Shown: positions 23,688 through 32,656 of the stretch, piece by piece
Layout of the letters: the number at the start of each line of letters is the position of its first letter
How positions within the stretch are numbered: position 1 is the stretch's first letter
Notes under the pieces: model-generated
The model's database searches: none
What the model was told of the DNA's origin: nothing
Seen by the model: only the letters and a program-made list of their open reading frames with translations
Position numbers and translations under genes: made by a program
Origin: Micromonospora sp. LH3U1
Lineage (GTDB): Bacteria; Actinomycetota; Actinomycetes; Mycobacteriales; Micromonosporaceae
Direction: 5' to 3'
Length of the DNA: 64,000 nucleotides
NCBI RefSeq assembly: GCF_028475105.1
Contig: NZ_CP116936.1
Coordinates: 6,075,501-6,139,500 of the forward strand

Positions 23688-26600
23688 TCAATGTTGGGCG
23701 GAATCTTCGGGCAACTGGGCGATCATGGCCGTGAGCCCCGTCACATCCAGCAGATCGGCGGGCCGGACCGTCACCCCGTGCCGGACGTAATGGAACGCCG
23801 CGCCCACCCGGTCGACCGGCACACCCGCCAGCTCCGCCCAGGCCAGCCGGTACACGGCCAACTGCACGGCGGCCACCTCCGCGGCCGTCCCGGCGGGCTG
23901 CGCGCCGGTCTTCCAGTCGACCACGTCGAACCGTCCACCCGGCCGGGCGAAGACCGCGTCCATCCGCCCCCGCACCACGACTCCGGCGATCACCGTGGCG
24001 AACGGGACCTCCACCTCCACCGGTGACCGGTCGGCCCACTCGCTGGCCAGGAACCGCTCCTGGAGCTCGACGAGCGCCTCGTCGGGCGCGGCATCCGCGT
24101 CGGCCGCACCGGGCAGCTCGTCCAGGTCCAATAGGCGGTCAGCACCGAAGCGCTGCTCCAACCAGGCGTGGAAGGCGGTGCCTCGGCGGGCGTACGGGTT
24201 GGGCTCGGCCGGCACCGGGCGGCGCAGCGTACGGGCCAGCGCCGCCGGGTCGCGCCGCAACGCGACAAGCTGGGTGACGCTCAACTGCCCGGGCAGGGCC
24301 ACCTCGACCGCACCGGAGAGCCGGGTCAGCTCGGCCCGCTCAGCCAGCAGCAGGTCCGCCTCGCGCTGCCAACGCGCCACCTCCGGGTCCACCCCAGAGT
24401 CCAGCTCGGGACCGACCTCCGGGTCGTTCGACACCACCGGCCCGGCGACCACCGCAGCCGGACCGTCGGTCATCAGGCGGCGCACCAGCCCGGCGGCCTC
24501 GGCCAGCGCCGGCCGGCGCCCGCCCAGCGGGTCGGCCGGCCACTCGGCGCGGAGCACCACCTCAGCCGTGGGGTTCGTCGCATCCGGGGTCGGCTCCGGC
24601 GCCCACGCGTCGATCAGGTGCCCCGGCCCGCCGTCGAGGCAGGCGTCGTACACCTCGCGGAGGAAGACCGACGGACCTCGCGGCCGCTTCGTGCCCTCGC
24701 CCCACCAGTAGCCGGAGCAGAGCAGCAGCCGGCGCGGCCGGGTGACCGCCACGTACGTCAGGCGGCGTTCCTCCCGCTCGTCGTGGGCCCGCCACGCGTC
24801 GGTGAAGTCGGTCACCGCCCGAGCCACCGCCCGCTGGTCCGCCGCCTCGTCGAGCGCCAACTCGGGCAACCCGTCGGCGTCGCCGCGCAGGGGGAACGGC
24901 AGCACGCCCAGCCCGCCCAACCAATGGTCGGAGTTGCGTACCGGCCCCGGCCACAGCCCACGGCTCAGCCCGGCCACCGCCACCACGTCCCACTCCAGGC
25001 CCTTGGCGGCGTGCGCGGTCACCACCTGCACCGCCCCCTCCACCACCTCGACCTCGCCCGGCGCCAGACCCCGCTCCTCGTCCTCGGCGGCGGCCAGATA
25101 GGACAGGAACCCGGAGAGCGTCGCGCCGGGCGTCTCCCCGCTGAACCGGGCCGCCACGTCACCCAGGGCGTCCAGGTGACCCCGGGCCAGGCCGGCGTCG
25201 CCAGCGCCGTCCCGGCCGGCCCGCACCGCTACCTCCACGTCCAGGCCGATGGTCCGCTCGATGTCCGCGATCAGGTCCGGCAGGGCCTGGTCCAACCGGT
25301 AGCGCAACAGCGCCAACTCCCGGCCGTACGCGCGCAGCCGCGCGAAGCCCTCCGCCGAGTACGCCTGCGCCGGCCCGAGATCGGCCAACGCCTCCACCAG
25401 AGTCGCCTCGTCCAGCAGGTCGGGGCTGATCTCCGAGGTGTCGTCGGCGGCCACCTGTCGCCGCGCGTTGGCGATGGCCCGAGCCCGGCGGTGCAACGCC
25501 ACCAGGTCGCGCGGCCCGATCCGCCAACGGGCGCCGGTGAGCAACCGCAGCAGCGCGGCACCGTCGGTCGGGTCGGCCAGCACCCGCAACGTGCAGACCA
25601 CGTCGCGTACCTCGGGGGTGTCCAGCAGGCCGCCCAGCCCCACCACCTCCACCGGGAGGCCGCGCTCGCGCAGCGCCGACTCGATCGCCGGAATCTGACT
25701 GCGGACCCGGACCAGCACGGCGGTCGTCGGGCGCTGCGCCACCGGGATGTGCTCGGGGGCCGCGCCCGGCAGCCGGGCCGCCCCACGCCAGGCGGCGAGG
25801 ACACTGTCGGCGATCCAGCCGGCCTCGTCGGCGTACGTGGGCAGCATCGCGCAGTGCACCGTGCCGCCGGCCGCACCACCCGGGCTGCGGTGCGGGATCG
25901 GGTCCTGGACGGTCAGCGCGGAGCGCAGCTCCGGCACCTGGGCACCCGCCGCCCGCAGCGGTGTCGACAGCGCGTTCGCCACCCGGAGGATCTCCGGGCG
26001 GTTGCGCCAGCTCGTGGTGAGCCCAAGCGCCTGGGCCGGCTGACCGTCGGTGCGGGCGAACTCGGTGGGGAACCGGTCCAGGGTGCCGGCACTGGCCCCC
26101 CGCCAGCCGTAGATCGACTGACACGGGTCGCCCACCGCGGTCACCGGGTGCCCGCCACCGAACAGCGCGTTGAGCAGCACCACCTGGGCGTGACTGGTGT
26201 CCTGGTATTCGTCGAGCAGCACCGCCCGGAAGCGGTCCCGCTCGATCTCGCCGACCCCCGGGTGATCCCGGGCCACCCGGGCCGCCCGCGCGAGCTGGTC
26301 GGCGAAGTCCATCGCCTCGAAGTCCTCCTTGCGCCGGGCGTACGCCCGCACCAGCGGCAGCAGGCGCAACCGGGTCTGCTGCAGGTTGAGCGCCTTGCGC
26401 ACGTCGGCGTACACCCGACCCGGCCGGGACTGAACCTCGGCGAAGAACCGACCGGTCCAGGCCGCCAGTTGGTCCGGCGCGACCAGGTGCTCGTCCAGCT
26501 CCCCCGCGAGCGCCAGCACCGCGTCGGTGATGGTGCTCGGCATCCGGTCCACCTCGGACATGTCGCCGTCGTAGTTGCGCACCAGCAGGTCGACCAACTG

Positions 26601-27092
26601 CCAGCGGGACGCCTCGGTGAGCAGCCGGGTGGACGGCTCGTAACCGGCGCGCAGCCCGTGCTCGGTGACGATCCGTCCGGCGTACGAGTGGTACGTGGAG
26701 ACGGTGGGCTCACCGGCGAGCGGGTCGTCCAGCGGATCCCGTCCCTGCCGGCCGAGGCGGCGGATCAGTTGGTCGAGCCGGGCCCGTACGCGGTGAGCCA
26801 GCTCGCCCGCCGCCTTACGGGTGAAGGTCAGCCCGAGGATCTGCTCCGGGCGCACGTACGAGTTGGCCACCAGCCAGACGACCCGCGCGGCCATCGTCTC
26901 GGTCTTGCCCGACCCGGCTCCCGCGACCACCAGCAGCGGCTCCACCGGGGCGGCGATGATCGCGGCCTGCTCCCGGGTCGGCGCCGGCAACCGCAGCAGC
27001 TTGGCCAGCTCCATCGGCGTGTACCGGGGCCCGGAGTCCGCCAGCCGGGGCGCCGGCGCGGGACCCGCGCCGAACAGGGTGGGTTGGCTCAC
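23688..27092 (-). CDS. adnB: AdnB-like UvrD-family helicase-nuclease
   Basis: A 1134-aa subunit of the AdnAB motor-nuclease that resects double-strand breaks in actinobacteria. The N-terminal SF1A motor has Walker A V-A-G-A-G-S-G-K-T at 56-64 and V-L-L-D-E-Y-Q-D-T near 291. The C-terminal RecB-type nuclease (about 980-1110) carries G-R-M-D-A-V-F ... V-V-D-W-K-T-G and the downstream Q-L-A-V-Y. Start ATG 27092, 27 nt after the adnA stop, so the two subunits are cotranscribed in the order adnA, adnB as in mycobacteria (Rv3202c, Rv3201c). No Fe-S cysteine cluster is seen in this subunit. Confidence 0.9.
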   Translation of the reverse strand: MSQPTLFGAGPAPAPRLADSGPRYTPMELAKLLRLPAPTREQAAIIAAPVEPLLVVAGAGSGKTETMAARVVWLVANSYVRPEQILGLTFTRKAAGELAHRVRARLDQLIRRLGRQGRDPLDDPLAGEPTVSTYHSYAGRIVTEHGLRAGYEPSTRLLTEASRWQLVDLLVRNYDGDMSEVDRMPSTITDAVLALAGELDEHLVAPDQLAAWTGRFFAEVQSRPGRVYADVRKALNLQQTRLRLLPLVRAYARRKEDFEAMDFADQLARAARVARDHPGVGEIERDRFRAVLLDEYQDTSHAQVVLLNALFGGGHPVTAVGDPCQSIYGWRGASAGTLDRFPTEFARTDGQPAQALGLTTSWRNRPEILRVANALSTPLRAAGAQVPELRSALTVQDPIPHRSPGGAAGGTVHCAMLPTYADEAGWIADSVLAAWRGAARLPGAAPEHIPVAQRPTTAVLVRVRSQIPAIESALRERGLPVEVVGLGGLLDTPEVRDVVCTLRVLADPTDGAALLRLLTGARWRIGPRDLVALHRRARAIANARRQVAADDTSEISPDLLDEATLVEALADLGPAQAYSAEGFARLRAYGRELALLRYRLDQALPDLIADIERTIGLDVEVAVRAGRDGAGDAGLARGHLDALGDVAARFSGETPGATLSGFLSYLAAAEDEERGLAPGEVEVVEGAVQVVTAHAAKGLEWDVVAVAGLSRGLWPGPVRNSDHWLGGLGVLPFPLRGDADGLPELALDEAADQRAVARAVTDFTDAWRAHDEREERRLTYVAVTRPRRLLLCSGYWWGEGTKRPRGPSVFLREVYDACLDGGPGHLIDAWAPEPTPDATNPTAEVVLRAEWPADPLGGRRPALAEAAGLVRRLMTDGPAAVVAGPVVSNDPEVGPELDSGVDPEVARWQREADLLLAERAELTRLSGAVEVALPGQLSVTQLVALRRDPAALARTLRRPVPAEPNPYARRGTAFHAWLEQRFGADRLLDLDELPGAADADAAPDEALVELQERFLASEWADRSPVEVEVPFATVIAGVVVRGRMDAVFARPGGRFDVVDWKTGAQPAGTAAEVAAVQLAVYRLAWAELAGVPVDRVGAAFHYVRHGVTVRPADLLDVTGLTAMIAQLPEDSAQH

Positions 27093-27119
27093 GGTGCTGT
27101 CTCAGGTCGCAACACCGGC

Positions 27120-29531
27120 TCACTCCTCGCCCTCACGGTTTCGGACGGTTGGCGGCTCGACCACCTGACGCCCCTGCCCGGAGACCGGGCAACTGGTGCG
27201 CACCGGGCAGACCCGGCACTTCGAGTTGGCCACCGCGGCGAACGTGGCGGCTGCCATCGTATCGGCGGTCCGCCGGACCAGCGCGGTCGCCCAACCGGCA
27301 GCCGGCCCCTCACTGGCCGCCGGCTGATTCTGCTCCCTGGCATCCTTGGCGGAGGTGCCGAGCTGCACCAGCGCGGCGCCACCCGACTCTTCACCGAACT
27401 CGGCGAACGCCCCCGCCTCCACCGCCGCCTGGTAGGCGCCGAGCTGCGGATGCTCAGCCAACTCGGTGCCGGTGACAGCGGTGGACTTGCCGGTCTTCAG
27501 GTCGATCACCACGAGCCGCCCGGCCTCGTCGACCTCCAGCCGGTCGACCCGACCGGTCAGGTCGACCGGCCGGTCCGGGTCGTCCAGGCGGACCGCGAAC
27601 TCGTGCTCGATGGCGAGCAGCCGACGCGGGTTGGTGGCCAGCCAGCGCAGGAGCTTGTCGACCATCGCCTCGGCGCGCTCCCGCTCCGGCCCGGCCATCC
27701 ACCGGGCCGCCAGCTCGATCGCGTCGAACCGGGCCGCCACGTAGTCGAGCAGAGCGCCCCGGTCGGCGCTGGCGTCCTCGGCGAGCATCGCGGCGGCGTG
27801 CACCAGGTTGCCCACCCCCTGCGCGGTGCTGGTCGGGCCACTGCCGCCGTGCCGTTCCAGCAGCCACCGCAGGCTGCACCGCAGCGCGCTCTCCATCGCC
27901 GACGGGGTGACCCGCACCGGATCCCCGTCGTCGACGAGTGGCCGATCGTCGGAGAGCGCGCGCAGTCCCCACCAGTCGTCCGGATGCGCACCGGGAACCC
28001 CGGCGGCGGCGAGCCGGGCCAACTCGGCCGCCGCAGCGCGCCGCCGGGCCGGCGGGGCGGCCGGGTCGGTGATGGCGGTACGCAGCTCGGCGACCAGCGC
28101 CGGCAGGGTGAGCGCCCGAGGTGGACGGGTCACCGGCAGCGCCCCAGGACGGTCCGGCTCGCCGTCACCACCGCTCACGCCATCGGTCGTGCCGCCGGTC
28201 GTGCCGTTGGTCGTGCCGCCGGTCGCGCCCTTGGTCGCGCCGTCGCCGGAGGGCGTGGCATTCGCTGGGCTGACGGCGGGATCCCCGGCCTGCGGGCCGC
28301 TGCGTGGGCCGGGCGGTGTCGTCGGGTCGGGCGGTGTCGTCGGGTCGGCCGGCCCGGCACCGCTCGACGGTCTGGGCGGCGCGGCGGGGGCCAGCTCATG
28401 CAGGAACCGGCTCGGCTGCTCCTCGTGGTCGTCACCGCCGACGGCGGCCGATGCCACGGCGCTGACCAGCAGCCGGTGCCGGGCGCGGCTGATGGCGACG
28501 TGGAAGAGCCGGCGTTCCTCGTCCAGCAACGCCGAGGTCTGACCCACCACGTTCGCCGCGGTGGCGCCGCCGACGGACCGGCCGGCCAGCACGTCGACCA
28601 GGCGCTCGGAGCCGAGCAGACTGCCGCGCAGTCGCAGGTCCGGCCAGATGCCCTCCTGCACGCCGGCCACCGCGACCAGGTCCCATTCCAGACCTTTCGC
28701 GGCGTGCGCGGTGAGCAGGCGTACCGCTGCGCCCCGGTCGGCGGTCGGGGCGATGGTGTCGGCCGGCAGGTCCTGGGCGAGCACGTGGTCGAGGAAGACC
28801 TCGGTGCGGGCACCGGGCAGCCGGTCGGTGAACCGGGCCGCCGCGTCGAAGAGCACCAGCACGGCGTCCAGGTCGCGGTCGGCCGCTTCGGCCCGCCGCC
28901 GCCGGGACAGGTCTCCCTCGCCGGCCTCCGGCCGCCCCTGGTTGATCGCGCCCGCCCAGCGCTCGGCCAGACCACTGGCGTGCCAGACGGCCCAGAGCAG
29001 GTCCTCGGCGGTCGAACCCGGCCGGGCGGCGGCGTCCCGTGCGGTGGCCAGCAGCGCGGCCACCGTCTGCGCCGGCTCCGCCCAGCGCCGGTCGATGCCG
29101 GCCAGCTCCGCCGGATCGCGCAACGCCTCGACGATCAGCTCCCCGGAAGGGCGTCGGTCACCGCCAGCCAGCGCGAGCGCACGCAGGCCCTGCCGCAGCC
29201 GCCGCTCGGCCAACGGGTCGGCCCCACCCAACGGCGAGTGCAGCAGCGCGACGGCCGTCTCTTCGTCCAGTCGGTCCGGCTCCAGCGCGCAGCGCAGCAG
29301 GAGCAGCAGCGGCGCGACCGCCGGTTGCAGGTGCAGGGGCAGGTCCTCGCCGTGCACCACGGTGGGTACGCCGGCAGCGTGCAGTGCCCGTCGCAGGGTG
29401 GGCAGCTGCAACGCGGTGGACCGCACCAGCACCGCCATCCGCGACCAGGGCACGCCGTCGAGCAGGTGGGCCGAGCGCAGCGCGTGGGCCAGCCAGGCGG
29501 CCTCGCTGGTCGCCGAGCGGAACGTGTGCAC
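27120..29531 (-). CDS. adnA: AdnA-like helicase-nuclease, C-terminal part (frameshifted gene)
   Basis: An 803-aa open frame carrying the second half of AdnA: the rest of the SF1A motor, a low-complexity Gly/Thr/Pro linker (about 380-445), and a C-terminal nuclease with V-D-L-T-G-R-V-D-R-L ... V-V-I-D-L-K-T-G. Cysteines in L-R-C-S-L-R-W upstream and C-R-V-C-P-V-R-T-S-C near the end match a 4Fe-4S nuclease clasp as in AddB. The GTG at 29531 is only the first in-frame start candidate; the frame is open further upstream and its N-terminal partner is encoded in another frame by 29158-30699. Most likely one gene in reality. Confidence 0.8.
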   Translation of the reverse strand: MHTFRSATSEAAWLAHALRSAHLLDGVPWSRMAVLVRSTALQLPTLRRALHAAGVPTVVHGEDLPLHLQPAVAPLLLLLRCALEPDRLDEETAVALLHSPLGGADPLAERRLRQGLRALALAGGDRRPSGELIVEALRDPAELAGIDRRWAEPAQTVAALLATARDAAARPGSTAEDLLWAVWHASGLAERWAGAINQGRPEAGEGDLSRRRRAEAADRDLDAVLVLFDAAARFTDRLPGARTEVFLDHVLAQDLPADTIAPTADRGAAVRLLTAHAAKGLEWDLVAVAGVQEGIWPDLRLRGSLLGSERLVDVLAGRSVGGATAANVVGQTSALLDEERRLFHVAISRARHRLLVSAVASAAVGGDDHEEQPSRFLHELAPAAPPRPSSGAGPADPTTPPDPTTPPGPRSGPQAGDPAVSPANATPSGDGATKGATGGTTNGTTGGTTDGVSGGDGEPDRPGALPVTRPPRALTLPALVAELRTAITDPAAPPARRRAAAAELARLAAAGVPGAHPDDWWGLRALSDDRPLVDDGDPVRVTPSAMESALRCSLRWLLERHGGSGPTSTAQGVGNLVHAAAMLAEDASADRGALLDYVAARFDAIELAARWMAGPERERAEAMVDKLLRWLATNPRRLLAIEHEFAVRLDDPDRPVDLTGRVDRLEVDEAGRLVVIDLKTGKSTAVTGTELAEHPQLGAYQAAVEAGAFAEFGEESGGAALVQLGTSAKDAREQNQPAASEGPAAGWATALVRRTADTMAAATFAAVANSKCRVCPVRTSCPVSGQGRQVVEPPTVRNREGEE

Positions 29532-30699
29532 CTCGACCGTCCCGGGGGCGCGTCCGGCAGCGGGTGCAGCCGGCGGTGCGCCGAGGGCCGCGCAGCCGGC
29601 GGCCCAGTCGGGCGATCGCGGCGAGCAGACCCGGCCCGGCCCGGTACGACGTGGTGAGCAGCACCTGCGCGGCCGGCGCTCCGGACGCGGTCCGGAAGCG
29701 GTGCGGGAACGTGGTCACCCCGGCCGGGTCGGCGCCCCGGAAGGCGTACGTGGAGGAATCCGGATCGGCGAACGCGACAAGCGACTTGCCACCGCCGGCG
29801 ATCACCGAGAGCAGCTCCAGCTGGGCGGGGTCGGTGTCGGCCAACTCGTCGAGGTACACGTGGGCGAGCCGCCGGCGCTCGGCGGCCAGCAACTCCTCGT
29901 CGTCGCGCAGCAGCCCGGTGGCCGCTCGGACCAGCTCGGCCGGGTCGTACGCGATGGAGCCCCGGTTGCTGACGTCACGCAGCGCGAGCACGGCGACGTA
30001 CTCCCGCAGGAAGCGGGCGGCGGCCGGCCAGTCGGCGCGGCCGAGCTTCTCGCCGAGCCGGGCCAGGTCGACCGGACCCACGCCGCGCTCGGCGGCGCGC
30101 ATGAGCAGGTCGCGCAGCTGACCGGCGAAGGCCCGGGTCCGCAGGGCGGGGCGCAGGTCGGTCGGCCAGCCGACCGGGTCGTCCTCGGGCTCCTCGCCCA
30201 CCACGTCGAGCAGCTCACGGATGATCAGATCCTGCTCGGGGCCGGTGAGCAGCCGGGGGGACGGCTCGCCCCGTTCGGCGGCGGCTCGGCGGAGCAGCCC
30301 GAAGGCGTACGCCGGGAAGGTGCGGACCAGCGGCTCGCGCAGCACCCGGTGGCCGTCCTGCGCGACCCGGGCCTCAATGCGCTGACGCAGCGCGGTGGCG
30401 CCTCGGCGGCCGAAGGTCAGCACCAGGATCCGTTCGGGGTCGACCCCCTCGGCCACCCGGGCGGCGACCGCCTCGACAAGCGTGCTGGTCTTGCCGGTGC
30501 CCGGTCCACCGAGCACGAGCATCGGCCCGTCGGTGTGCCCGACCACCTCCGCCTGCACCGGATCGACCCGCCGGACCATCCCCTCGGCGGGCAGGACGGC
30601 GCCCACGGACGCGCCGCTGCCGGCGGCCACGGTGCCACCACCCGGCCCGTCCCCCGGCGCCGGCCCCGAGGACCGCCGCACCAACCGGTACGCCTGCAT
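29158..30699 (-). CDS. adnA: AdnA-like helicase-nuclease, N-terminal part (frameshifted gene)
   Basis: A 513-aa open frame of which about the first 370 residues are authentic AdnA: Walker A L-G-G-P-G-T-G-K-T near 63-71, L-T-F-G-R-R (motif Ia), Y-L-D-E-L-A-D-T (motif II) near 278, and T-T-S-Y-R-A-G-P (motif IV region). After about 29600 the frame turns into Arg/Ala-rich shadow sequence while the true product continues in the 27120-29531 frame. Coding character suggests two single-base losses, near 29583 (CCC run) and near 29552 (C5G3 run), though one +1 shift also restores the frame. Sequencing error or genuine mutation cannot be told apart here. Confidence 0.8.
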   Translation of the reverse strand: MQAYRLVRRSSGPAPGDGPGGGTVAAGSGASVGAVLPAEGMVRRVDPVQAEVVGHTDGPMLVLGGPGTGKTSTLVEAVAARVAEGVDPERILVLTFGRRGATALRQRIEARVAQDGHRVLREPLVRTFPAYAFGLLRRAAAERGEPSPRLLTGPEQDLIIRELLDVVGEEPEDDPVGWPTDLRPALRTRAFAGQLRDLLMRAAERGVGPVDLARLGEKLGRADWPAAARFLREYVAVLALRDVSNRGSIAYDPAELVRAATGLLRDDEELLAAERRRLAHVYLDELADTDPAQLELLSVIAGGGKSLVAFADPDSSTYAFRGADPAGVTTFPHRFRTASGAPAAQVLLTTSYRAGPGLLAAIARLGRRLRGPRRTAGCTRCRTRPRDGRGAHVPLGDQRGRLAGPRAALGPPARRRALVADGGAGAVHRVAAAHPATGTARCRRTHRGARRGPAPAPATGGRAAAAPAALRAGAGPTGRRDGRRAAALAVGWGRPVGRAAAAAGPACARAGWR

Positions 30700-30760
30700 C
30701 AGCTCATCCCATCACGCCCATACGACACCAACCCCCGCCAACCCACACCCCCAACCCCAC

Positions 30761-30841
30761 CCCCTCTCCCGTCGATCATGAAGTTAGCGGCGCGACACGC
30801 CGACAGCCGCGCCGCTAACTTCATGATCGACGGGAGAGGGG
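30761..30841. repeat. Perfect 34-bp inverted repeat after the LOG-family operon
   Basis: Arms 30761-30794 and 30808-30841 are perfectly complementary with a 13-nt loop; the inner part reads GATCATGAAGTTAGCGGCGCG. It lies 20 nt past the stop of the 30861-31406 gene (minus strand) and upstream of adnA. It can terminate the LOG operon and insulate adnA. Confidence 0.85.
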
Positions 30842-30860
30842 GGCGGAGGGCCGGGTGAGG

Positions 30861-31406
30861 TCAGGTTAGGTGGGACTCCAGGGTGTCCAGGGCGGCGGGG
30901 ACGGACGTGGCCACCGTCAGGAGATTGCGGCCGGCGGACTTGAGGAAGTTCTGGTCGGCCAGCGCGTCGAGCCAGTCCAGGAGTGGACGGTAGAACCCGT
31001 CGGTGTCGATCAGCACCATCGGCTTCGAGTGCAGAGCGAGAGTCGCGGTGGTCCAGACCTCGAACAGCTCGTCCAGGGTGCCCAGTCCGCCGGGCAGGGT
31101 GAGGAACGCGTCCGACTTCTCGATCATCAGGGTCTTGCGGCTGGCCATCGAGTCGGTCACCAGCAGCTCGTCCGAGGCCAGGTCGGCGACCTCCAGATCG
31201 ACCAGCGACTGTGGGATCACCCCCACGGTGCGCCCACCGGCGGATCGCGCGCCGTCGGCCAGTGCGCCCATCATGCCGACGCAGCCGCCACCACTGACCA
31301 ACGTGTGCCCGCGCCGGGCCAGCTCCGCACCGGTCTCGGCGGCCAGGTCCAACCAGCGCTGATCGAGGGTGCGGGAGGAGGCGCAGAAGACGCAGATCGC
31401 CGCCAT
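30861..31406 (-). CDS. TIGR00730/LOG-family Rossmann protein
   Basis: A 181-aa LOG-family protein (nucleotide 5'-monophosphate phosphoribohydrolase fold; cytokinin-riboside-monophosphate cleavage in characterised members). The nucleotide motif S-G-G-G-C-V-G-M-M-G lies near 38-47 and the hallmark P-G-G-L-G-T-L-D-E near 105-113; R90-K91 in M-A-S-R-K match the catalytic pair. ATG 31406 overlaps the upstream stop by 1 nt, so it is translationally coupled to a second, longer LOG paralogue. Confidence 0.88.
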   Translation of the reverse strand: MAAICVFCASSRTLDQRWLDLAAETGAELARRGHTLVSGGGCVGMMGALADGARSAGGRTVGVIPQSLVDLEVADLASDELLVTDSMASRKTLMIEKSDAFLTLPGGLGTLDELFEVWTTATLALHSKPMVLIDTDGFYRPLLDWLDALADQNFLKSAGRNLLTVATSVPAALDTLESHLT

Positions 31407-32269
31407 CAGTTGTCCCGCGGCTGCTCGGCGGCCTGTTCGGCGGCGGCCTGCTGGTCCGCGCCGGTACGGGCGACGGCCTCGTCGCGGACCGCCTCCTGCT
31501 CGACGGAGAGTGCGGCCTCCGCCTCGACGATGTGCCGGACCGCGGCGTTGACGTCGTCGGTGAGGCAGATCAGGTCCAGATCGACCGGCCCGATCTTGCC
31601 GTCGGCGGCCATCGTGTCGCGCAGCCAGTCGAGCAGGCCCTGCCAGTAGGCGACCCCCATGAGCACCACCGGGAACCGGGTGACCTTGCCGGTCTGCACC
31701 AGGGTGAGCGCCTCGAACAGCTCGTCCATCGTGCCGAACCCGCCGGGCAGTACGACGAACGCCTGGGCGTACTTGACGAACATCGTCTTGCGGGCGAAGA
31801 AGTAGCGGAAGTCGATGGCGAGGTCGACCCACTCGTTGATGCCCTGCTCGAACGGAAGCTCGATGCCGAGCCCGACGGAGAGCCCGCCGGCCTCGCTGGC
31901 GCCGCGGTTGGCGGCCTCCATCACCCCCGGCCCACCCCCGGTGATCACGGCGTAGCCGGCTCGGGCCAGCGCGGCGCCCACCTGCTCGGCCAGCTGGCAC
32001 TCGGCGCTGTCCGGCCCGCTGCGCGCGGAGCCGAAGACGCTGACCGCCGACGGCAGGTCGGCGAGGGTGTCGAAGCCTTCGACGAACTCGGAGAGGATGC
32101 GCAGCGCGCGCCACGCGTCCTTGGTCTTCCAGTCGCCCCGACCACGTGAATCCAGCAACCGCTGATCGGCGGTGCTGCTCGGGATCGCGCCTCTGCGCAG
32201 CGTGACCGCGCCCCGGTGCCGCTCTCGTCCCGGACCGTGACCGGCCTCCCGCCCGTTGCTCTGGCTCAT
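31406..32269 (-). CDS. TIGR00730/LOG-family Rossmann protein, long form
   Basis: A 287-aa paralogue of the following gene. Motifs are G-G-G-P-G-V-M-E (near 110), R-K-T-M-F, and P-G-G-F-G-T-M-D-E (near 180). An N-terminal extension of about 60 residues and an acidic Ala/Glu-rich C-terminus distinguish it. Start ATG 32269 is preferred on coding character; a GTG at 32293 is in frame. Two LOG paralogues next to dapE/dapD is a recurrent actinobacterial arrangement, from memory. Its substrate is probably a nucleoside monophosphate, unproven. Confidence 0.85.
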   Translation of the reverse strand: MSQSNGREAGHGPGRERHRGAVTLRRGAIPSSTADQRLLDSRGRGDWKTKDAWRALRILSEFVEGFDTLADLPSAVSVFGSARSGPDSAECQLAEQVGAALARAGYAVITGGGPGVMEAANRGASEAGGLSVGLGIELPFEQGINEWVDLAIDFRYFFARKTMFVKYAQAFVVLPGGFGTMDELFEALTLVQTGKVTRFPVVLMGVAYWQGLLDWLRDTMAADGKIGPVDLDLICLTDDVNAAVRHIVEAEAALSVEQEAVRDEAVARTGADQQAAAEQAAEQPRDN

Positions 32270-32378
32270 GGGGCAACCGTAGTGGAGCCGCACCTTCCGG
32301 GTGCGCGGGGCGCGGACGCCGAGAAATAGTTTGGGATCATGGGCAACTATTCCGCTCCCCCGTACGTCTTACTATTCA

Positions 32379-32391
32379 CATACCGGGTATG
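32379..32391 (+). promoter_or_regulatory. 13-bp palindromic operator candidate (copy 1)
   Basis: CATACCGGGTATG, 32 nt upstream of the small gene at 32424, in an AT-richer promoter region. The identical 13-mer, in the same orientation relative to its gene, lies upstream of the subtilisin gene at 38194-38206. Confidence 0.5.
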
Positions 32392-32423
32392 CCCCGGCGC
32401 GCGCCTTCGGGGGAGGAGACAGC

Positions 32424-32609
32424 GTGATCAGCAACAGCGAGATGATCCGGATCCGTCGCCAGATGCAGCGACGGATCCGAGACGTGGTGGCCGAACGCCG
32501 CCGCACCCGCCAGCAGGACCCAGTCCCCCTATCCCTCACCTCCCCCGCAACCCCCGCCCCATCCGCAGCCGATCAAGAGGTTTGCGTCGCCGACAACGGG
32601 CCCGGCTGA
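32424..32609 (+). CDS. Small basic hypothetical protein
   Basis: A 61-aa protein. GTG 32424 follows GGGAGGAGAC, one of the best ribosome-binding sites in the window. The N-terminal half (I-R-I-R-R-Q-M-Q-R-R-I-R-D-V-V-A-E-R-R-R) is a strongly basic amphipathic helix; the rest is Pro/Ser/Thr-rich. Its stop lies inside the 3' arm of a terminator hairpin. Family not recognised. It may bind nucleic acid or membranes. Confidence 0.6.
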   Translation: MISNSEMIRIRRQMQRRIRDVVAERRRTRQQDPVPLSLTSPATPAPSAADQEVCVADNGPG

Positions 32610-32625
32610 CGCAAGCCTCTTGATC
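32571..32625. terminator. Bidirectional hairpin between the small gene and dapE
   Basis: 18-bp arms (32571-32588 with 32608-32625, one G-T mismatch) beginning GATCAAG and ending CTTGATC. It overlaps the last codons of the 32424 gene and lies 32 nt past the dapE stop. Confidence 0.7.
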
Positions 32626-32656
32626 ACCCGGCGCGACCGGCACGGCCGGGTCGGGG

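Noticed and set aside
24168..29657. A very long (1829-codon) open frame antisense to adnB and adnA
   Set aside because: Arg/Pro/Gly/His-rich composition and lack of any domain mark it as a shadow of GC-rich coding sequence on the minus strand, where clear helicase and nuclease motifs lie.
30761..30841. Terminal inverted repeats of an insertion sequence
   Set aside because: The arms are only 13 nt apart and enclose no transposase; position after a stop codon fits a terminator-type palindrome.
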